A DNA stretch of 64,000 nucleotides from Aplectana chamaeleonis (GCA_029168955.1 JAPDOI010000021.1:2636001-2700000), one strand, 5' to 3'; numbered from the stretch's first letter, positions 11,536-22,300 are shown. The notes: generated by a model from the letters alone, not told the origin. Numbers and translations: made by a program.

Positions 11536-12412
11536 TTAAACAATGGTTCTCTTAAATATTAAGGGAAAATGAGTGGATCCTCCTTTTCACCATCTGTCAG
11601 GAAAGATGAATAATGCTCAAAAACTCACATCAAAAAGCATTGTTCAAAAGTTCTTATAATCAAACTTCTCAAAAAACAAACTTTTATAATAATTCTTTGT
11701 GAATGACTTTATCAACCTCAAGCAATTCAGCCCTAATCAATTAGGCTTAGAGACTATCTGAGCTGATGCCCTAAGTTTTATACAAAATCTCTAACTTGTT
11801 GGATGACTGAATTACTATTCTGACTCCAAGACTATTTTTTTAAAAGCTTAGAAGATTTTTTTTTACTGATAAACTTATTTGATTGAGTTTTTATTTTCTT
11901 ATAGTTTTTGAAAACTTTCCGTTCTATTTGTGTGTTCATTTTTCATGAAATTTACATACATCTCATTGAAGACTGCATCCTTGTAGTATTGCTGGAAAGC
12001 AGCTTTATATTTTAACCTTCTATGTGAAAAGTTATTACCTAAAGGAATTGGGATAGCTGCGGCATACAATTTGACGGCTGTAGTTCTTGCTACCCTAAAA
12101 CGTTAAATGTGGTGGCCAAATCACCTTATGCTAGTACTGTGGGCTGTAAGCTTATACTCATCTAGATTTGCCAGTGTGCTTCGTTTTTCTACACTTTAGC
12201 TCTCGTACTGGGCGAGAGGCATGCGGCGGGGAGAGTGCGCGACGACGGTGGGAGAATGCTGAGTTACGCATGTTCACTTGTGAGTTGTCCTTGGATCGTG
12301 GGAATGGCCCAGCTGCCCTGGTTCGTAAGAGGACGCAAATACAGGGGGCGGGCAGATACAGGGGCGGGGCCAACTTCTTACCCGTGTAGCGTCATTGTGG
12401 GTCGTTTTTGAC

Positions 12413-13793
12413 GCTTTAGAATGCGTAGGCAGTGTGTTCTGTGGGGAGCGCCCGAAGAGGCACTCTCGGATGGGCGTGTCCCAGGTGGGCGGGTCGACTC
12501 CGCCCCTCGGCGCGGACGAGATTGCCTCCAGAGTGCCTGTTTCACGAGTGCTTCGATTTGATTGCGTCCTCACTGTATTTCTACACTATTCACCTGTATT
12601 CCACTGAACTGCAAGGTACTAGATGCTGATAGGCAGTTGTATTCAACCCCAATAACAATCCTCCCGATAAACGTTGATCCCAAATGCATTGATTTGCTAA
12701 CTCATGAGAGTTTTCATGTTTCATTGTTAACATGAAACTTTTCTTGACCAGCAATTTGATGCTATGCGTTTCCTTTTTTCTCCGCAAAGGTAATTTTATG
12801 AAAAAGGTGAGTCCTATTCTCGGCTTTCTTTCTCTCTTTTTTATTTAAAAGATATGAATGTTTAACGAATCATGGTAAGATTCATATTCGCGTTTTGCAG
12901 TAAATCTAAATGTTGTTTACGCTCTAAATCACTTCACTTTCCAATACGCGGCCCCAGAGAGAAATTTTTTTGAAAAAAGTCTAGTGTTATTTGTTTTCCC
13001 CATTCCTTGATTCACATTTGACATTATCTATTCGAATTATCCTGCCCCTATAAAAAGATTTTTGAAGCCTCTTGACAAATTTTCATTCCCAAGTAAATTA
13101 ACTGTTACTGAAAAAATCATAGATATGCCTTATTCTGGTGAAATATTTTTAACAAATTTCCTAAATTATTCGAGTGTTTACTGATTCCTCGTTAGCATTT
13201 TTAGTCACCAATAAAAAAAAGTCGGACGAGTTCTTAAAAATTATTTCTGTGTTAGTTTTATTAGGCAATAACTTTTCTATACATCTTTACATATAATTTG
13301 TATGAAGAACTTTAGTGAGTGGTAGTGATCAAAATAAGAACTCGGACCTATTTTTGAAACTTCTGCTTGAACTGATCAATTCCTAGCGTGTCTGATAAAA
13401 TTGCTATAGAAATATGAAAACTGTCTGTGATTTATGAATTCGGATTTTCTGAAGCAGAAGCGTAGGTGAACAGTCACATGAAATCAGAAACAGGAGTTCG
13501 TTCTAAATTTGACGTCTACTCCCATTTTTCTATGAAAAAAACGCGATCATGAAAAGCGCATCTGATTTTCAGGCAAAAGGAAATTATTTTTTTTATTTCT
13601 TGAAGTTTGTTTCTACCTTATTTCATTTTTTTAAAATTTTTATTTAATATTCATTTTCACTATAAAAAATTTATTCTGAAATGAGACGAACGCTTGAAAA
13701 AGGAGCGGAAGGATAAAGTTGTGATATTTATTAAAAACTTTTATTCTCATTCACACTGTTTTCAGTTATGCCCATTTTAATTCCGCATATATT
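12413..13793. other. dispersed repeat fragments, then AT-rich sequence without genes
   Basis: The stretch 12490-12570 resembles 24188-24300 (GCGGACGAGATTGCCTCC, AGAGTGCCTGTT). The stretch 12595-12790 reappears inverted at about 23990-24150 (CATGAGAGTTTTCATG, TCTTGACCAGCAAT). From 12,800 to 13,793 the sequence is AT-rich, and neither ORFs nor repeats are evident. Confidence 0.55.
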
Positions 13794-13985
13794 TGTATAT
13801 TTTCCTAGACAACGCAGTTGTTGAAGTAAAATATTTATTATATTAACTGCGTAATATCAATTACGATTGCTTTCTACCATTCAGCTCCTATCTTGATCTC
13901 CAGTTTAACCGATTGCCTTTTTGATCATTGGGCGGGGACCCACTGTCAACGTGTTCCACGCCTGATCAGGAAAGGTCAGTTGCCG
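13794..13985 (-). repeat. right inverted terminal repeat of the DIRS element
   Basis: The core 13854-13985 is the reverse complement of 19451-19582 with 3 mismatches. Outside the core is a unique extension of about 60 bp (13794-13853), present only on this side. That extension is repeated, inverted and identical, in the internal complementary region at 14291-14361. Unequal ITRs of this kind are typical of DIRS-1. Confidence 0.92.
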
Positions 13986-14290
13986 GGCAATAGCGAGCAA
14001 CCGACTGTTTGTGACATCCCGTAAAAGCGGCACGAAGAAAACGAACTAAACGCAACATTTTATCGGTTATTAACACAAAACCGTAAATGAACATCTATGT
14101 AGTAGATGATTGCTGCCGTCATTTCTTCTTCTGTGCTCGCTTTGTCTTCTTCGCCTCGTTAACTCCGTCATCTCTCGTCATTCAGAGACTTGCGCAGTGG
14201 GCGGTGCACGGATTTGCTCTGATTCGACCTGAAAGACTTCGAATTTGTGAAACGGAAGAACGGGTTCTGGGACAACACAGGGTGGTATAT
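13986..14290. other. spacer between internal complementary region and right ITR
   Basis: 305 bp inside the DIRS element with no supported gene. In the DIRS-1 prototype the complementary region lies close to the right ITR, so this spacer is longer than I would expect. Confidence 0.6.
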
Positions 14291-14398
14291 GTAATTGATA
14301 TTACGCAGTTAATATAATAAATATTTTACTTCAACAACTGCGTTGTCTAGGAAAATATACAATTATATAACACTGCTTCATATCAATTACGATTGCTT
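14291..14398. repeat. internal complementary region (ICR) of the DIRS element
   Basis: 14291-14361 is the exact reverse complement of the right terminus (13794-13864). 14362-14398 is the exact reverse complement of the left terminus (19564-19600). The junction at 14361/14362 therefore stores both element ends joined head to tail. In the DIRS-1 model this region is the template that lets the cDNA ends be completed and circularised before recombinase-mediated integration. The exact match of both halves shows that the replication architecture of this copy is intact. Confidence 0.92.
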
Positions 14399-14405
14399 CT
14401 TCAAC

Positions 14406-15409
14406 CTACACGTTTGACAAAATCGCCTCCCCGAATAGCGGCTCAATATCTTTAATGTAGAACCTCTCAAAAGTTGAACTTCCTGGAGCCCAATTAGCAG
14501 CCTCCATGATCATCTTGGCGGATACTCCGCCTCGGCATGACGCCGATGTGGCCGCCGCCCTGGTTGAATGGGCCCCAAAAGAAGACTCAACTCCAGCAGA
14601 ATTCAGTACAGCCCTAAGCCATCGCGCCACTGTGGTGGAAGCAACACCCTTATGTGGACGATTGTAGGATATTAGCAGACAGTCTTCCTGCGCTCTTAAT
14701 ATTACTGTCCTCGCAATATAAGCTTTTAGATTTGAAATTGGACATAAGCGCGGTTCCTCTGGAAAACCTATAAAGGTGGCCGCATGTGCTGGCCTACCCA
14801 CCCGTCTATTCTTATTCATATAATCCAGTTTGAAAACCCATCGTGACTCTCCTAACTGCAGAGATCCCAATCGCAGCGCTGCAAAATCCGATACTCTTTT
14901 TGGAGACACTAGGGCCAGGATCATAGTGACTTTTAGGGTGAGTTCCTTCAGCGGCAACTCCTCATTTTTACCCAAGCTGCGCAGATAGTGTAGAACTGGA
15001 CCTACATCCCATATTGCACTGTACTTAGGATTCGACGGCTGTAATCTGAAAAACCCTTTCAAACATCGCGTAAGGGGGGCTTTCTCCTGATCCGTCCATT
15101 TCCTACCAAGACCTTCTACATATGTGAGGATGGCAGACTTACGAGTGTTTATCATTGAAAAACTGAGGCCAACCGAAAAAAGTTTCGCGAAAAAATTGAC
15201 GATTTCTTCCGGTCTAGGTTCAACCATGTCAATGTTATGCAACTGGCAAAAAACGCCCATCTCTTTAAAGCTGAGTTATACTGCTTTTTAGTGGCTGCTG
15301 ACCAGTTTGCTTCCATCGCACGAATCGCTGCTGGAGTATAACCTCTCTGACTCCAGTGCTTACCGAAATCAGACATGCAATCAGCGAAAACTTCGAGGTT
15401 TGTAGACAT
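14406..15409 (-). pseudogene. DIRS tyrosine recombinase (one frameshift)
   Basis: This is the integrase of the element, a phage-type tyrosine recombinase acting on circular cDNA. The N-terminal part starts at 15409 (MSTNLEVF, 5' to the catalytic core) and runs in one frame to about 15255. The rest (to 14406) continues in a neighbouring frame. The shift falls in a run of six T (minus strand, about 15247-15252), consistent with loss of one T. Catalytic residues are all present: Arg in SPKRVSDFAALR, the His-x-x-Arg box GAHSTRAA, and the nucleophilic Tyr in FERFYIKD (codon at 14457-14459). The frame starts 25 bp after the RT-RNase H stop, as in DIRS elements. Apart from the shift the gene looks complete. 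Whether the shift is decay, an assembly error or recoding cannot be told here. Confidence 0.9.
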
Positions 15410-15434
15410 GGATGAGGATCGCCTCTGGGATCGA

Positions 15435-17553
15435 CTAACGTCTGAGGACTCGAGGGCAGATCACAATATTCCTGCCGTGGCGTTGCACCAAGGGCCACCA
15501 AGCCTGTGTTGGCCACTTGGGACATACCAGAATTAGGCGAGAATTTTCCCTCAACGCTTTTCTTATCGCTCTTCCCACCAAGCTGAACGGCGGAAATGCG
15601 TAAGCGGAGGTCGCCCACCATGGTTGCTTGAACGCGTCCACAGCTTGGCTCAGAGGGTCTGGAAGTAGAGAGAAATATCTATCACATTTGTGATTATTCC
15701 GAGATGCGAACAGGTCAAGGGATGGGACGCCCCATCTAGAGAACAGCGTTTGAACTATTCCAGGGTCGAGTGAAAAATCTGAGGAATCAACAAATTCTCT
15801 AGACATTCTGTCCGCCTCTACATTCTCGATGCCCGGTTTGTGACATGCGACGATAGACAAACCTCTACATTGGGCCCACAATAGGAGATCTCTCGTCACC
15901 TTAATCAAATTCTCACTTCTCGTACCTCCAAGCTTATTTATGTACCACACGGCAGATGAATTATCTAACTCTACCCTTACGGCTTCGTTTCTGAGATGGC
16001 TCGCAAAACACTGTAAACCGAGAAAACAGGCTAAAGCCTCTTTCACATTTATATGCAAGGATCTCTCTTCTGAGGACCATAGACCACCCGTTTTAGCTGT
16101 TGAAGTCACAGCTCCCCAACCTTCATTTGAAGCGTCCGAGACAACCGTCAACACGTATGGGGGGGAGAAAAATGGTCGAGAAGTGTGTTTCCCAAGTTGC
16201 GTAATGAACCACGCCAAGTCTGAGCATACTTGAGAGGGCATCTGTTCACATCTCTCATAGTCCTCGGGATCTACCAAACGAAAACTACCCATCCATAGCT
16301 GTAAGTTTCTGAGAAAAAGAGTAGCTAGTTTGCATGCAATCGATATAGAATTGACCCTTCCAATGAACCTGGCTACATTTCTCAAGTTCACGCCTGCAGT
16401 TGAATTCAAGAGCGAAACCGCTTCTCTTTCTATCTGCTGTGACTTCCGACCGGGAACAATAAACCGAAGGTGCCTGGTGTCAAATTCTATGCCCAGAAAC
16501 TCCATGCGCTGTGAGGGAGTTAGTATTGACTTTTCAAAGTTAACAAGCAAACCCAAATGCTTAAATAACTCCAGTGCCTGATCTAACTGCGCCTGAAGAA
16601 TCTACCGATTCTCCCATAAAAAGCCAATCATCTAGGTAGACCACTATTCTGAAACCCTGTTTTCTTAGGTGGCCCACGACTGGTTTCATAAGTCGCGTAT
16701 ATGCATATGGTGCCGATGCGAGACCAAAGGGCAGAGCTTTAAAACGAAATAGTCTGCCTCCATTGGCAAAAGCTAGATAATTTCTGGAATGCGGGCAAAT
16801 AGGAACTGAAAAATACGCATCTTCCATGTCTAACTTTGCCAGGAAGTCACCCTCGTTTGTCAAATCACGCACCATTAAAAGGGACTCCATTTTGAAGTGC
16901 TCCAGTTTGATAAACCTGTTTAGGGGTCTGAGGTTTATAATTGGTCTAACTGAGCCGTCCCTCTTGGGAATGCAGAACATGCTAGATATCCATATCTCTT
17001 CCGAGCAGCTTATTTCTTCAATAGCTTCTTTACCTAGCATTTTATCAATCTCCTTCATTAGCAAGGGATCAAAAACACTCCGCTTTATCTTTTGAATCTT
17101 GAGTGAAGGACTGCTTCCCTTGAACGGAATTTTGTATCCTTTCAGTACCGCGTTAGTCCACTCATCTAACCCGAGAAAAATCCAATTTTCATGAAACTTG
17201 GATAATCTGCCACCTATAGGAATGTTTTGAGGGCCATCAGAAAGAGGTAAATCGTAACCGATTCCGAAACGGAAATCCCACCTTTTGGTTTGATCCTCAG
17301 GCTTCCCCTTTCTTTTTGATTTGCCACTGACACTCTGATCCTTTCTCGCAGAGGATCTCTTCTCCTTAACGAGCGCTGCTGTCAGCTTCTGGCACTGTGT
17401 TTTCTCCACGGCCTGAAATAAGCACGTATTAAATTCGGTCACCGAAAAGTAAAGTTCTTCTCTGAAGAAAAAACTCACTTCCGTGGATAGACGAGCACCA
17501 ATCAACGCAGGAGCGAACTCGTTCCACGGCTTGTCCGCCGAGCGAGCTGGAGT
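15435..17553 (-). pseudogene. DIRS reverse transcriptase-RNase H (one frameshift)
   Basis: The polymerase has RT motif A (LAKLDMEDAYFSVPI), motif B region (ALPFGLASAPYAY), and motif C YLDDW (YLDD codons at 16639-16628). After a +1 shift at about 16600-16610 it continues as LGLLVNFEKS, then RNase H with SDASNEGWGA, the KE pair in NVKEALACF, LDNSSAV and ADRMSRE, so the D-E-D-D set is kept. The C-terminal stretch with SLDLFASRNN and YAFPPFSLV is the extension usual in DIRS polymerases. The frame is open upstream to the Gag stop codon at 17554-17556 and is in the same frame as Gag. A 66-nt segment (17413-17478) beginning GTGAGT and ending TTTCAG looks like an intron; its length is a multiple of three and it has no stop. 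Confidence 0.9.
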
Positions 17554-18491
17554 TTAAATCGGTAATCGCCTATAGTTGGGCACAGATTTGAAGGGGTCGA
17601 CTCCGAAACTCCTGAAGAATCTCTCGCGACGGCGCACATTTAGGTCATGTATAGCCATGCCGAGAAGCTCCATGACCTGCCGATTGTATAGATCTGCCTT
17701 ATCGATGCGTCCCCCCTTAGCCTCGTGTCTGCCTATCGCAAGAAGATTCAGCGCATTCAACAATGCCTCCTCATCTGCGACCATTGTATGTTCGTCCACT
17801 CCTAACTTGAACGAAGTGACTCGCAAACCCTCATCCAAAACGGGTATAGCTGCCAGTCCTGAGGCGACGAGCGGTAGCTTTTCAAAGTGAGCAGTTCGTT
17901 CATCCTTGCCGACATACATCCCGGCCGCGCACGACTCGAAGTGCTCAAGTAATTCATCCGCCACGTTGACGCGTGACCGTAATTTATTCTTCTCAATGCT
18001 CACAATCTCAGGAGCCACCTTGACGGAAGACGCGAATTCGATCCTTTTCGGCACTCGTGGCGTGCTCAGTGGCGAAGACCCTTCGTATTTCTTGCGCAGT
18101 GGCTCCTCCTTCGCATCCTTCTTGGCCTCCGCTAACTCCTGCTCGAGATCCGTACTCTCCGATGACGTCCTGCGGGAAGAGCACGATGACAGATCCGAAG
18201 AGTCCTCTGAAGAGTACGACGGAGACGAACTGGACGAGGACCGACGGCGACGGCGACCCCTGAAATAGATGCAGCTAAACACGACCATCTACATTTGACT
18301 ATGGGCATCCTCTGTTAAGCCTACCTACGATTTCTAGCGCCTCGGCCTTGGCGCTTCTTTCTTCCCTTGGCATCGGCTTTGTTCGGAATGGAATTCTCGT
18401 GCATGTCTTCAGCAGCCCCGTCCTCCTCCGAATCACTCATCAGCAAACTTTTCTCCAACGGTGAAAGTTCCATACCGTCGGCCTGATCCAT
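17554..18491 (-). CDS. DIRS Gag-like protein with a 65-nt spliceosomal intron
   Basis: Exon 1 (18491-18325) encodes 55 codons plus 2 nt, starting MDQADGMELSPLEK and ending in a basic stretch (KGRKKRQGRGARNR). Exon 2 (18259-17554) continues with an Arg-rich, then Ser-rich segment (RRRRRSSSSSS) and a probable helical core to the end YRRLPI. The intron, 18324-18260, starts GTAGGC after an AG and ends in ATTTCAG. The phase (2) is exactly right to join the frames, and exon 1 otherwise runs into a stop within one codon. A TTTTCAG acceptor lies only ten bases upstream of the ATG (AG at 18503-18502), suggesting either a leader intron or SL trans-splicing. The product would be the nucleocapsid-like partner of the polymerase. 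Assignment as Gag rests on position and composition, not on a recognised domain. Confidence 0.8.
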
Positions 18492-19147
18492 CTTTCACAA
18501 TCTGAAAATAAAGGATTCATAGTTCAGTCTGCGTGCGGAGCAACGTTCATCACGTCTGAGAGAAATGAGCATATCATCATGGAGCATCAAAACTGTGAAA
18601 CCGAATTTGAAACAGCTCTAATTACAACGATCAATATATTATCAGTCCAGTCAGAGATCATTGACTAGTCCTATCAATCTTGTCGCTAGCTCCCTCCGCG
18701 TTAAAAAAACCTCCCTCCGAATCCAACGCTATGTTCCCTAACGCGGAATAGAATCGAACGTTTTTACTAACGGAGTAAGATTTCTTTTATCCTAGTTCCC
18801 AGTAAATCATCGTAGAGGCAAGCAGATAGAAACTCTATCCTTATAAGATGACCTCGATGGCATGTTGGGTAGTTTGGACAGCATTATGTGATCTCTTATG
18901 GCGAGCGATATGGAAATAAAACCCCAATACTTGCTAGCCTGCGATCTTAGAGCGGGGAAAAATCGACCCTCGACTAGGTATGGTGGTCAAGAACGGCCTG
19001 ATAACAATCAAGGAAGACGCAGGGGCGCATTCGACCTGAGTTAGCAGTCCAAGGTGTGCGCCGGAGCAGCACTTCCTCGGTTAACAGACTGTTCTTTTAA
19101 GGTGAGGACTGCGAAATGGTCCGCGAAATCAACTCAACCCCTATGAA
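18492..19147 (-). other. DIRS 5' leader, unique part
   Basis: Between the Gag start and the hairpin repeats there is no ORF of note. A splice-acceptor-like TATTTTCAG ends at 18502. No matching donor could be chosen with confidence, so a trans-splice acceptor remains possible. Confidence 0.55.
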
Positions 19148-19425
19148 ATTCCCAGGAGTGCGCCTAAACACTCTCTACTAGTCGTAGATTAGAACCAGGA
19201 GTGCGTATCAACAAGCACTCTACTAGCGAAATGCCAGGATTGCGCATCAACACGCACTCTACTAGCTAAATGCCAGGATTGCGCATCAATACGCACTCTA
19301 CTAGCTGGAAAAATAGCGAGGAGTGCAGGTATTACCCTGCAACCCGAGTACAGTGAGGAATTAGCCAGGAGCGCGCCTAAGCAGCGCTCGACTGGGCCAG
19401 AGATAGTCCTGGGGGAAACAGCGAA
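19148..19425 (-). repeat. hairpin-forming 39-bp tandem repeats in the DIRS leader
   Basis: Five to six units share (C)CAGGAGTGCG...CACTCTACTAG; the two best copies start at 19233 and 19272. Several contain short inverted repeats: GAGTG/CACTC at about 19157, GAGTGC/GCACTC at about 19199 and GAGCGC/GCGCTC at about 19370. The stem base pair differs between copies while pairing is kept. They lie just inside the left ITR, upstream of Gag. Confidence 0.7.
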
Positions 19426-19450
19426 CAGGCGCTCGCTGTGAGCTCTTGAA

Positions 19451-19600
19451 CGGCAACTGACCTTCCCTGATCAGGCGTGGAACACGTTGACAGTGGGTCC
19501 CCGCCCAATGATCAAGAAGGCAATCGGTTAAACTGGAGATCAAGATAGCAGCTGAATGGTAGAAAGCAATCGTAATTGATATGAAGCAGTGTTATATAAT
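19451..19600 (-). repeat. left inverted terminal repeat of the DIRS element
   Basis: The element begins (minus strand) ATTATATAACACTGCTTC at 19600. From 19582 to 19451 it matches the right ITR core inverted. The first 37 nt are also present inverted in the ICR. The sequence outside, CTAAGCCTTC, shows no target duplication with the other flank. Confidence 0.92.
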
Positions 19601-19699
19601 CTAAGCCTTCACCATTCAATCTAATAATTTTGGCACCCATGTATGGGTCCATATCGCTTCCACTAGACCGCTCGTGATCCTGCATAGCCAGTAGAGTGA

Positions 19700-20100
19700 C
19701 TTTTTGAAAAGAGAAACGAATTTCGAATAAATTCGTTCATTTTTTATTCCGAACGAACGAATTTCCAATAAATTCGTTCATTTTTTATTCCGAACGAACG
19801 AATTTCCAATAAATTCGATCATTTTTTATTCCGACCGAACGAATTTCGAATAAATTCGTTCATTTTCTATTCCGAACGAACGAATTTCGAATGAATTCGT
19901 TCACTTTTTATTTCGAACGAACGAATTTCGAATAAATTCGTTCATTTTTTATTTCGAACGAACGAATTTCGAATAAATTCGTTTATTTTTTATTCCGAAC
20001 GAACGAATTTCGAGTAAATTCGTTCATTTTTATTTCGAACGAACGAATTTCGAATAAATTCGTTCATTTTTTATTTCGAACGAACGAATATGCGAAATTC
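19700..20100. repeat. 41-bp AT-rich minisatellite, about nine copies
   Basis: The unit contains GAACGAACGAATTTCG, AATAAATTCGTTC and a T-rich tail. Each unit is itself close to palindromic (CGAATTT/AAATTCG). Variants are scattered rather than confined to ends. The 3' flank (20100-20300: GAATGACGAATA, AGCGGCACTAA, TTAATAAGGCAC) is shared with the array at 46060, so the minisatellite is part of a dispersed element. Confidence 0.85.
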
Positions 20101-20404
20101 GAATGACGAATAGTTTAAGCATCCATAGCATTATCGCGCAACTGCGAAGTGAGCGGCACTAACAAGTTGAATTCTTCTTCTAGAGCTTTATCTCCACTTA
20201 CAATTGGAATTAATAAGGCACGACTCATCTCTAGACCTGTACGGGCTACAACGCAAAGAATGCGACAAAATCAACTTTTCCTCTGTAGCTTAGCCTAAGG
20301 AGCTTATTCGAGGACCTTACTAACTTTGCCTGCCCCATAAGCCAGCGAGATTGGTGGAGCCGAGCTCCATAGTTATCTCCAGAGGGTGCCTTCGCCTCTA
20401 TGGT
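20101..20404. other. 3' part of a dispersed element shared with 46250-46460
   Basis: About 200 bp after the minisatellite align with 46255-46460 through AGCATCCATAGCA, GAGCGGCACTAA, AATTAATAAGGCAC and the AAAATCAACTTT phrase. No gene. Confidence 0.65.
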
Positions 20405-20408
20405 TTAA

Positions 20409-20892
20409 AGGCAGTGTTCACGATAATCTTTAATTTCGAGATTATTCGCTATATTGATTAACTGGCCCCCGGGTAGATCTGAAATGACGTAGAAATTGAG
20501 AAAAACGCACCAGAAGTACATGTAATTCTTAAGTATCACCCCGCGTCTTAAGTATCACAGGAATTGTTTGTTGTGACAATGAAATCTTTTGTGGACGCGT
20601 CCTTTGCAATTCTTTACTCTCTATTGCTCCGTTCCTTCCTTAGAGCCCTAACTGATTCTGCTTTGCATGAAATATTCTTCTATTTTCGATTGACACAGCT
20701 TTCCAACGGTGACAACCACCATTAACATGTTTATCCGATCGGACAACTGGCCCATGTTAAAGAATAATGTCACTGAAATACGACGTTTTAATGCGTTTCT
20801 CGCCATTTCTTCGTAATTTTGGTAACACTTGAAGGCCAGCGCATTGTTTTATGTGAAAAACTCGCGGATGAAAATCATCGTGAACACTGCCT
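20409..20892. mobile_element. TTAA-type MITE, AGGCAGTGTTCACGATAA family
   Basis: The left end AGGCAGTGTTCACGATAA and the right end GATTTTCATCGTGAACACTGCCT (last 18 nt) form the TIRs. The left flank is TTAA (20405-20408); the right flank is TTGA, one change from TTAA. No protein coding. Confidence 0.75.
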
Positions 20893-20965
20893 TTGAATGA
20901 GAGGCGCAGAGTTCTGTTGTAGCCAACAACGGGGCTCGGCTCCACCGATCCACCGACCTGGCTGG

Positions 20966-21652
20966 CTTACTCTGAGAGAATCTTTTGCGCTAGTACCGTG
21001 ATGCTCCCGTGATTCGCGTTCGTTCCGCTATAGTTACCCAATCGACTCATCTGTTGACATTCTCGTTCTCATACCGTGATAATACCGCGATCGTTGAGAG
21101 GTTTACGGCGCTAATACCGTAGTGCACTCGCGATCCGCGATGGTACCGTGATAGTCTCCCCCCGCTCCCGCGTTCTCATGTTGTGCAGATTTGTAAAGCA
21201 GCGCGAAATGCGGCGAGGGCAATACCTTATAGCTTCGTGTTGATCTGATAGGCAACACTCGCTCGGGTGAAACATCGAGAGGGCCTGGATGCGGTACCAT
21301 CAGAAGGCTGGAAGAATCTCGCGATCGTCCCGCGGTAGTTCCAAGCTCGGTTCGTCGCGGATCCGCGATGTAACGCCCCGAATACGTCAATGTATAGCGA
21401 TCCGCCCTCAGGTTGAAACTGGTAGGATCTCGCAATTGTTCCGTGATAGGCCCAGGCTCGACTCTTCGCGGTTTTGCTATAGAGCATCGTGGGAGCATCG
21501 ATGAACGAACGCGGTACACTCTCGGTTTGAGACTGGCAGAATTTCGCGATCGTTGCGCGATAGCCCCATGCTAGAATTCTCTCGGCTCCTACCAGAAACC
21601 GGAGATTCTATCCGTGAACGATCGCGGGGGATCCTCTCAGAGTATGGAGCGA
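20966..21652. repeat. inverted-end element with internal tandem repeat of about 112 bp
   Basis: TACTCTGAGAGAATC near 20970 and its near-complement GATCCTCTCAGAGTA near 21630-21643 mark the ends. Inside, three diverged units start at about 21307, 21416 and 21530. Each has a GACTGGCAGAAT-like start, CGCGATCGT and a GCTCG...TCGCGG end. ORFs in either direction (such as 21103-21519 minus) vary between units and are not supported. Confidence 0.6.
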
Positions 21653-21889
21653 GCAAAGTTAGGAATCCGAAATATCATTCAACGCAGAATTTTACGTAGA
21701 TTTCAAAAACAATCCTCACCAGGTTAAAGAGTTATAGGCGAAAAACCGGTGTTTCGTTAAATGAATTAGGCTGAAGGATCGAGAATAATTTTTCAAACTG
21801 GAAGCACAAGTTGACGCAGAATTCTATCTCCAAGCTAAAAAAGTTATGGACGAAAAACCGGCAGTGACACCCACACAATCTTGAAAATG

Positions 21890-22300
21890 ACTTGCATGAA
21901 TGTTGGGTGACTTCCATTCTTTTTCGGGGCGCGTACTGGGGGGAGATCGGAGTACGGGGCGGAATTTATTGCTCCGTCGGCCAATCGACAGACGTCTCTC
22001 CACCCCTTAAGACGTCGGTGATTGGTCAACGGAGGGATAAACCCCACCCCCACGTATTCCCATCTCCTCCTGTGCCTCGGGGCGTTTCACCGGTTGTCAC
22101 CGGTTTTCCCAATTTTCCCAATGATGGAGGTTTCCCCTTCACCTGCCCAGAGGTGAGGGTTGGTGGAGTTCATGGCTCCACCCAACGAAGCTATGGTTGG
22201 TGTTATCATTGCCCAGCGGCATGGACAAATGGGAGTGGCCAAGTGCGATTGCCATATGGCTCCCCCTGTTAGAACCGCCCTAGTAGCCTCATCAGACGGT
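21890..22300. repeat. dispersed repeat related to 46740-46830
   Basis: 22190-22265 matches the reverse complement of about 46745-46825: GGTGTTATCATTG, TGGGAGTGGCCAAGTG and GGCTCCCCCTG correspond to phrases there. ORFs in this stretch (21892-22408) are short and overlap on both strands. No domain is recognisable. Confidence 0.5.

Larger units (their letters stand above)
10039..12412. repeat. composite of TTAA-type ends and about 240-bp inverted repeats
   Basis: A MITE-type end (AGGCAGCATACACGCTC) begins at 10039, with the target mutated to TCAA. The block 10122-10360 reappears inverted at about 12170-12412; landmarks are AAAACGACCCACAATG, CCCCCCTGTATTTGCGTCC and CAACTCACAAGTGAAC. Between the arms lie a hAT-type MITE (10432-10679) and a TTAA MITE (11042-11535). 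I could not decide whether the arms belong to one long element or to two family members in opposite orientation. Confidence 0.55.
13794..19600 (-). mobile_element. DIRS-1-like tyrosine-recombinase retrotransposon, near full length
   Basis: On the minus strand the order is left ITR (19600-19451), leader with hairpin repeats, Gag in two exons (18491-17554), RT-RNase H (17553-15435), tyrosine recombinase (15409-14406), internal complementary region (14398-14291), spacer, and right ITR (13985-13794). The two ITR cores (13854-13985 and 19451-19582) differ at 3 of 132 positions. There is no target duplication and no LTR, as expected for elements that integrate by recombinase. All three genes are recognisable, with one in-frame stop and two single-base frameshifts. 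The copy is therefore young but probably inactive as it stands, unless recoding is used. Confidence 0.93.
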
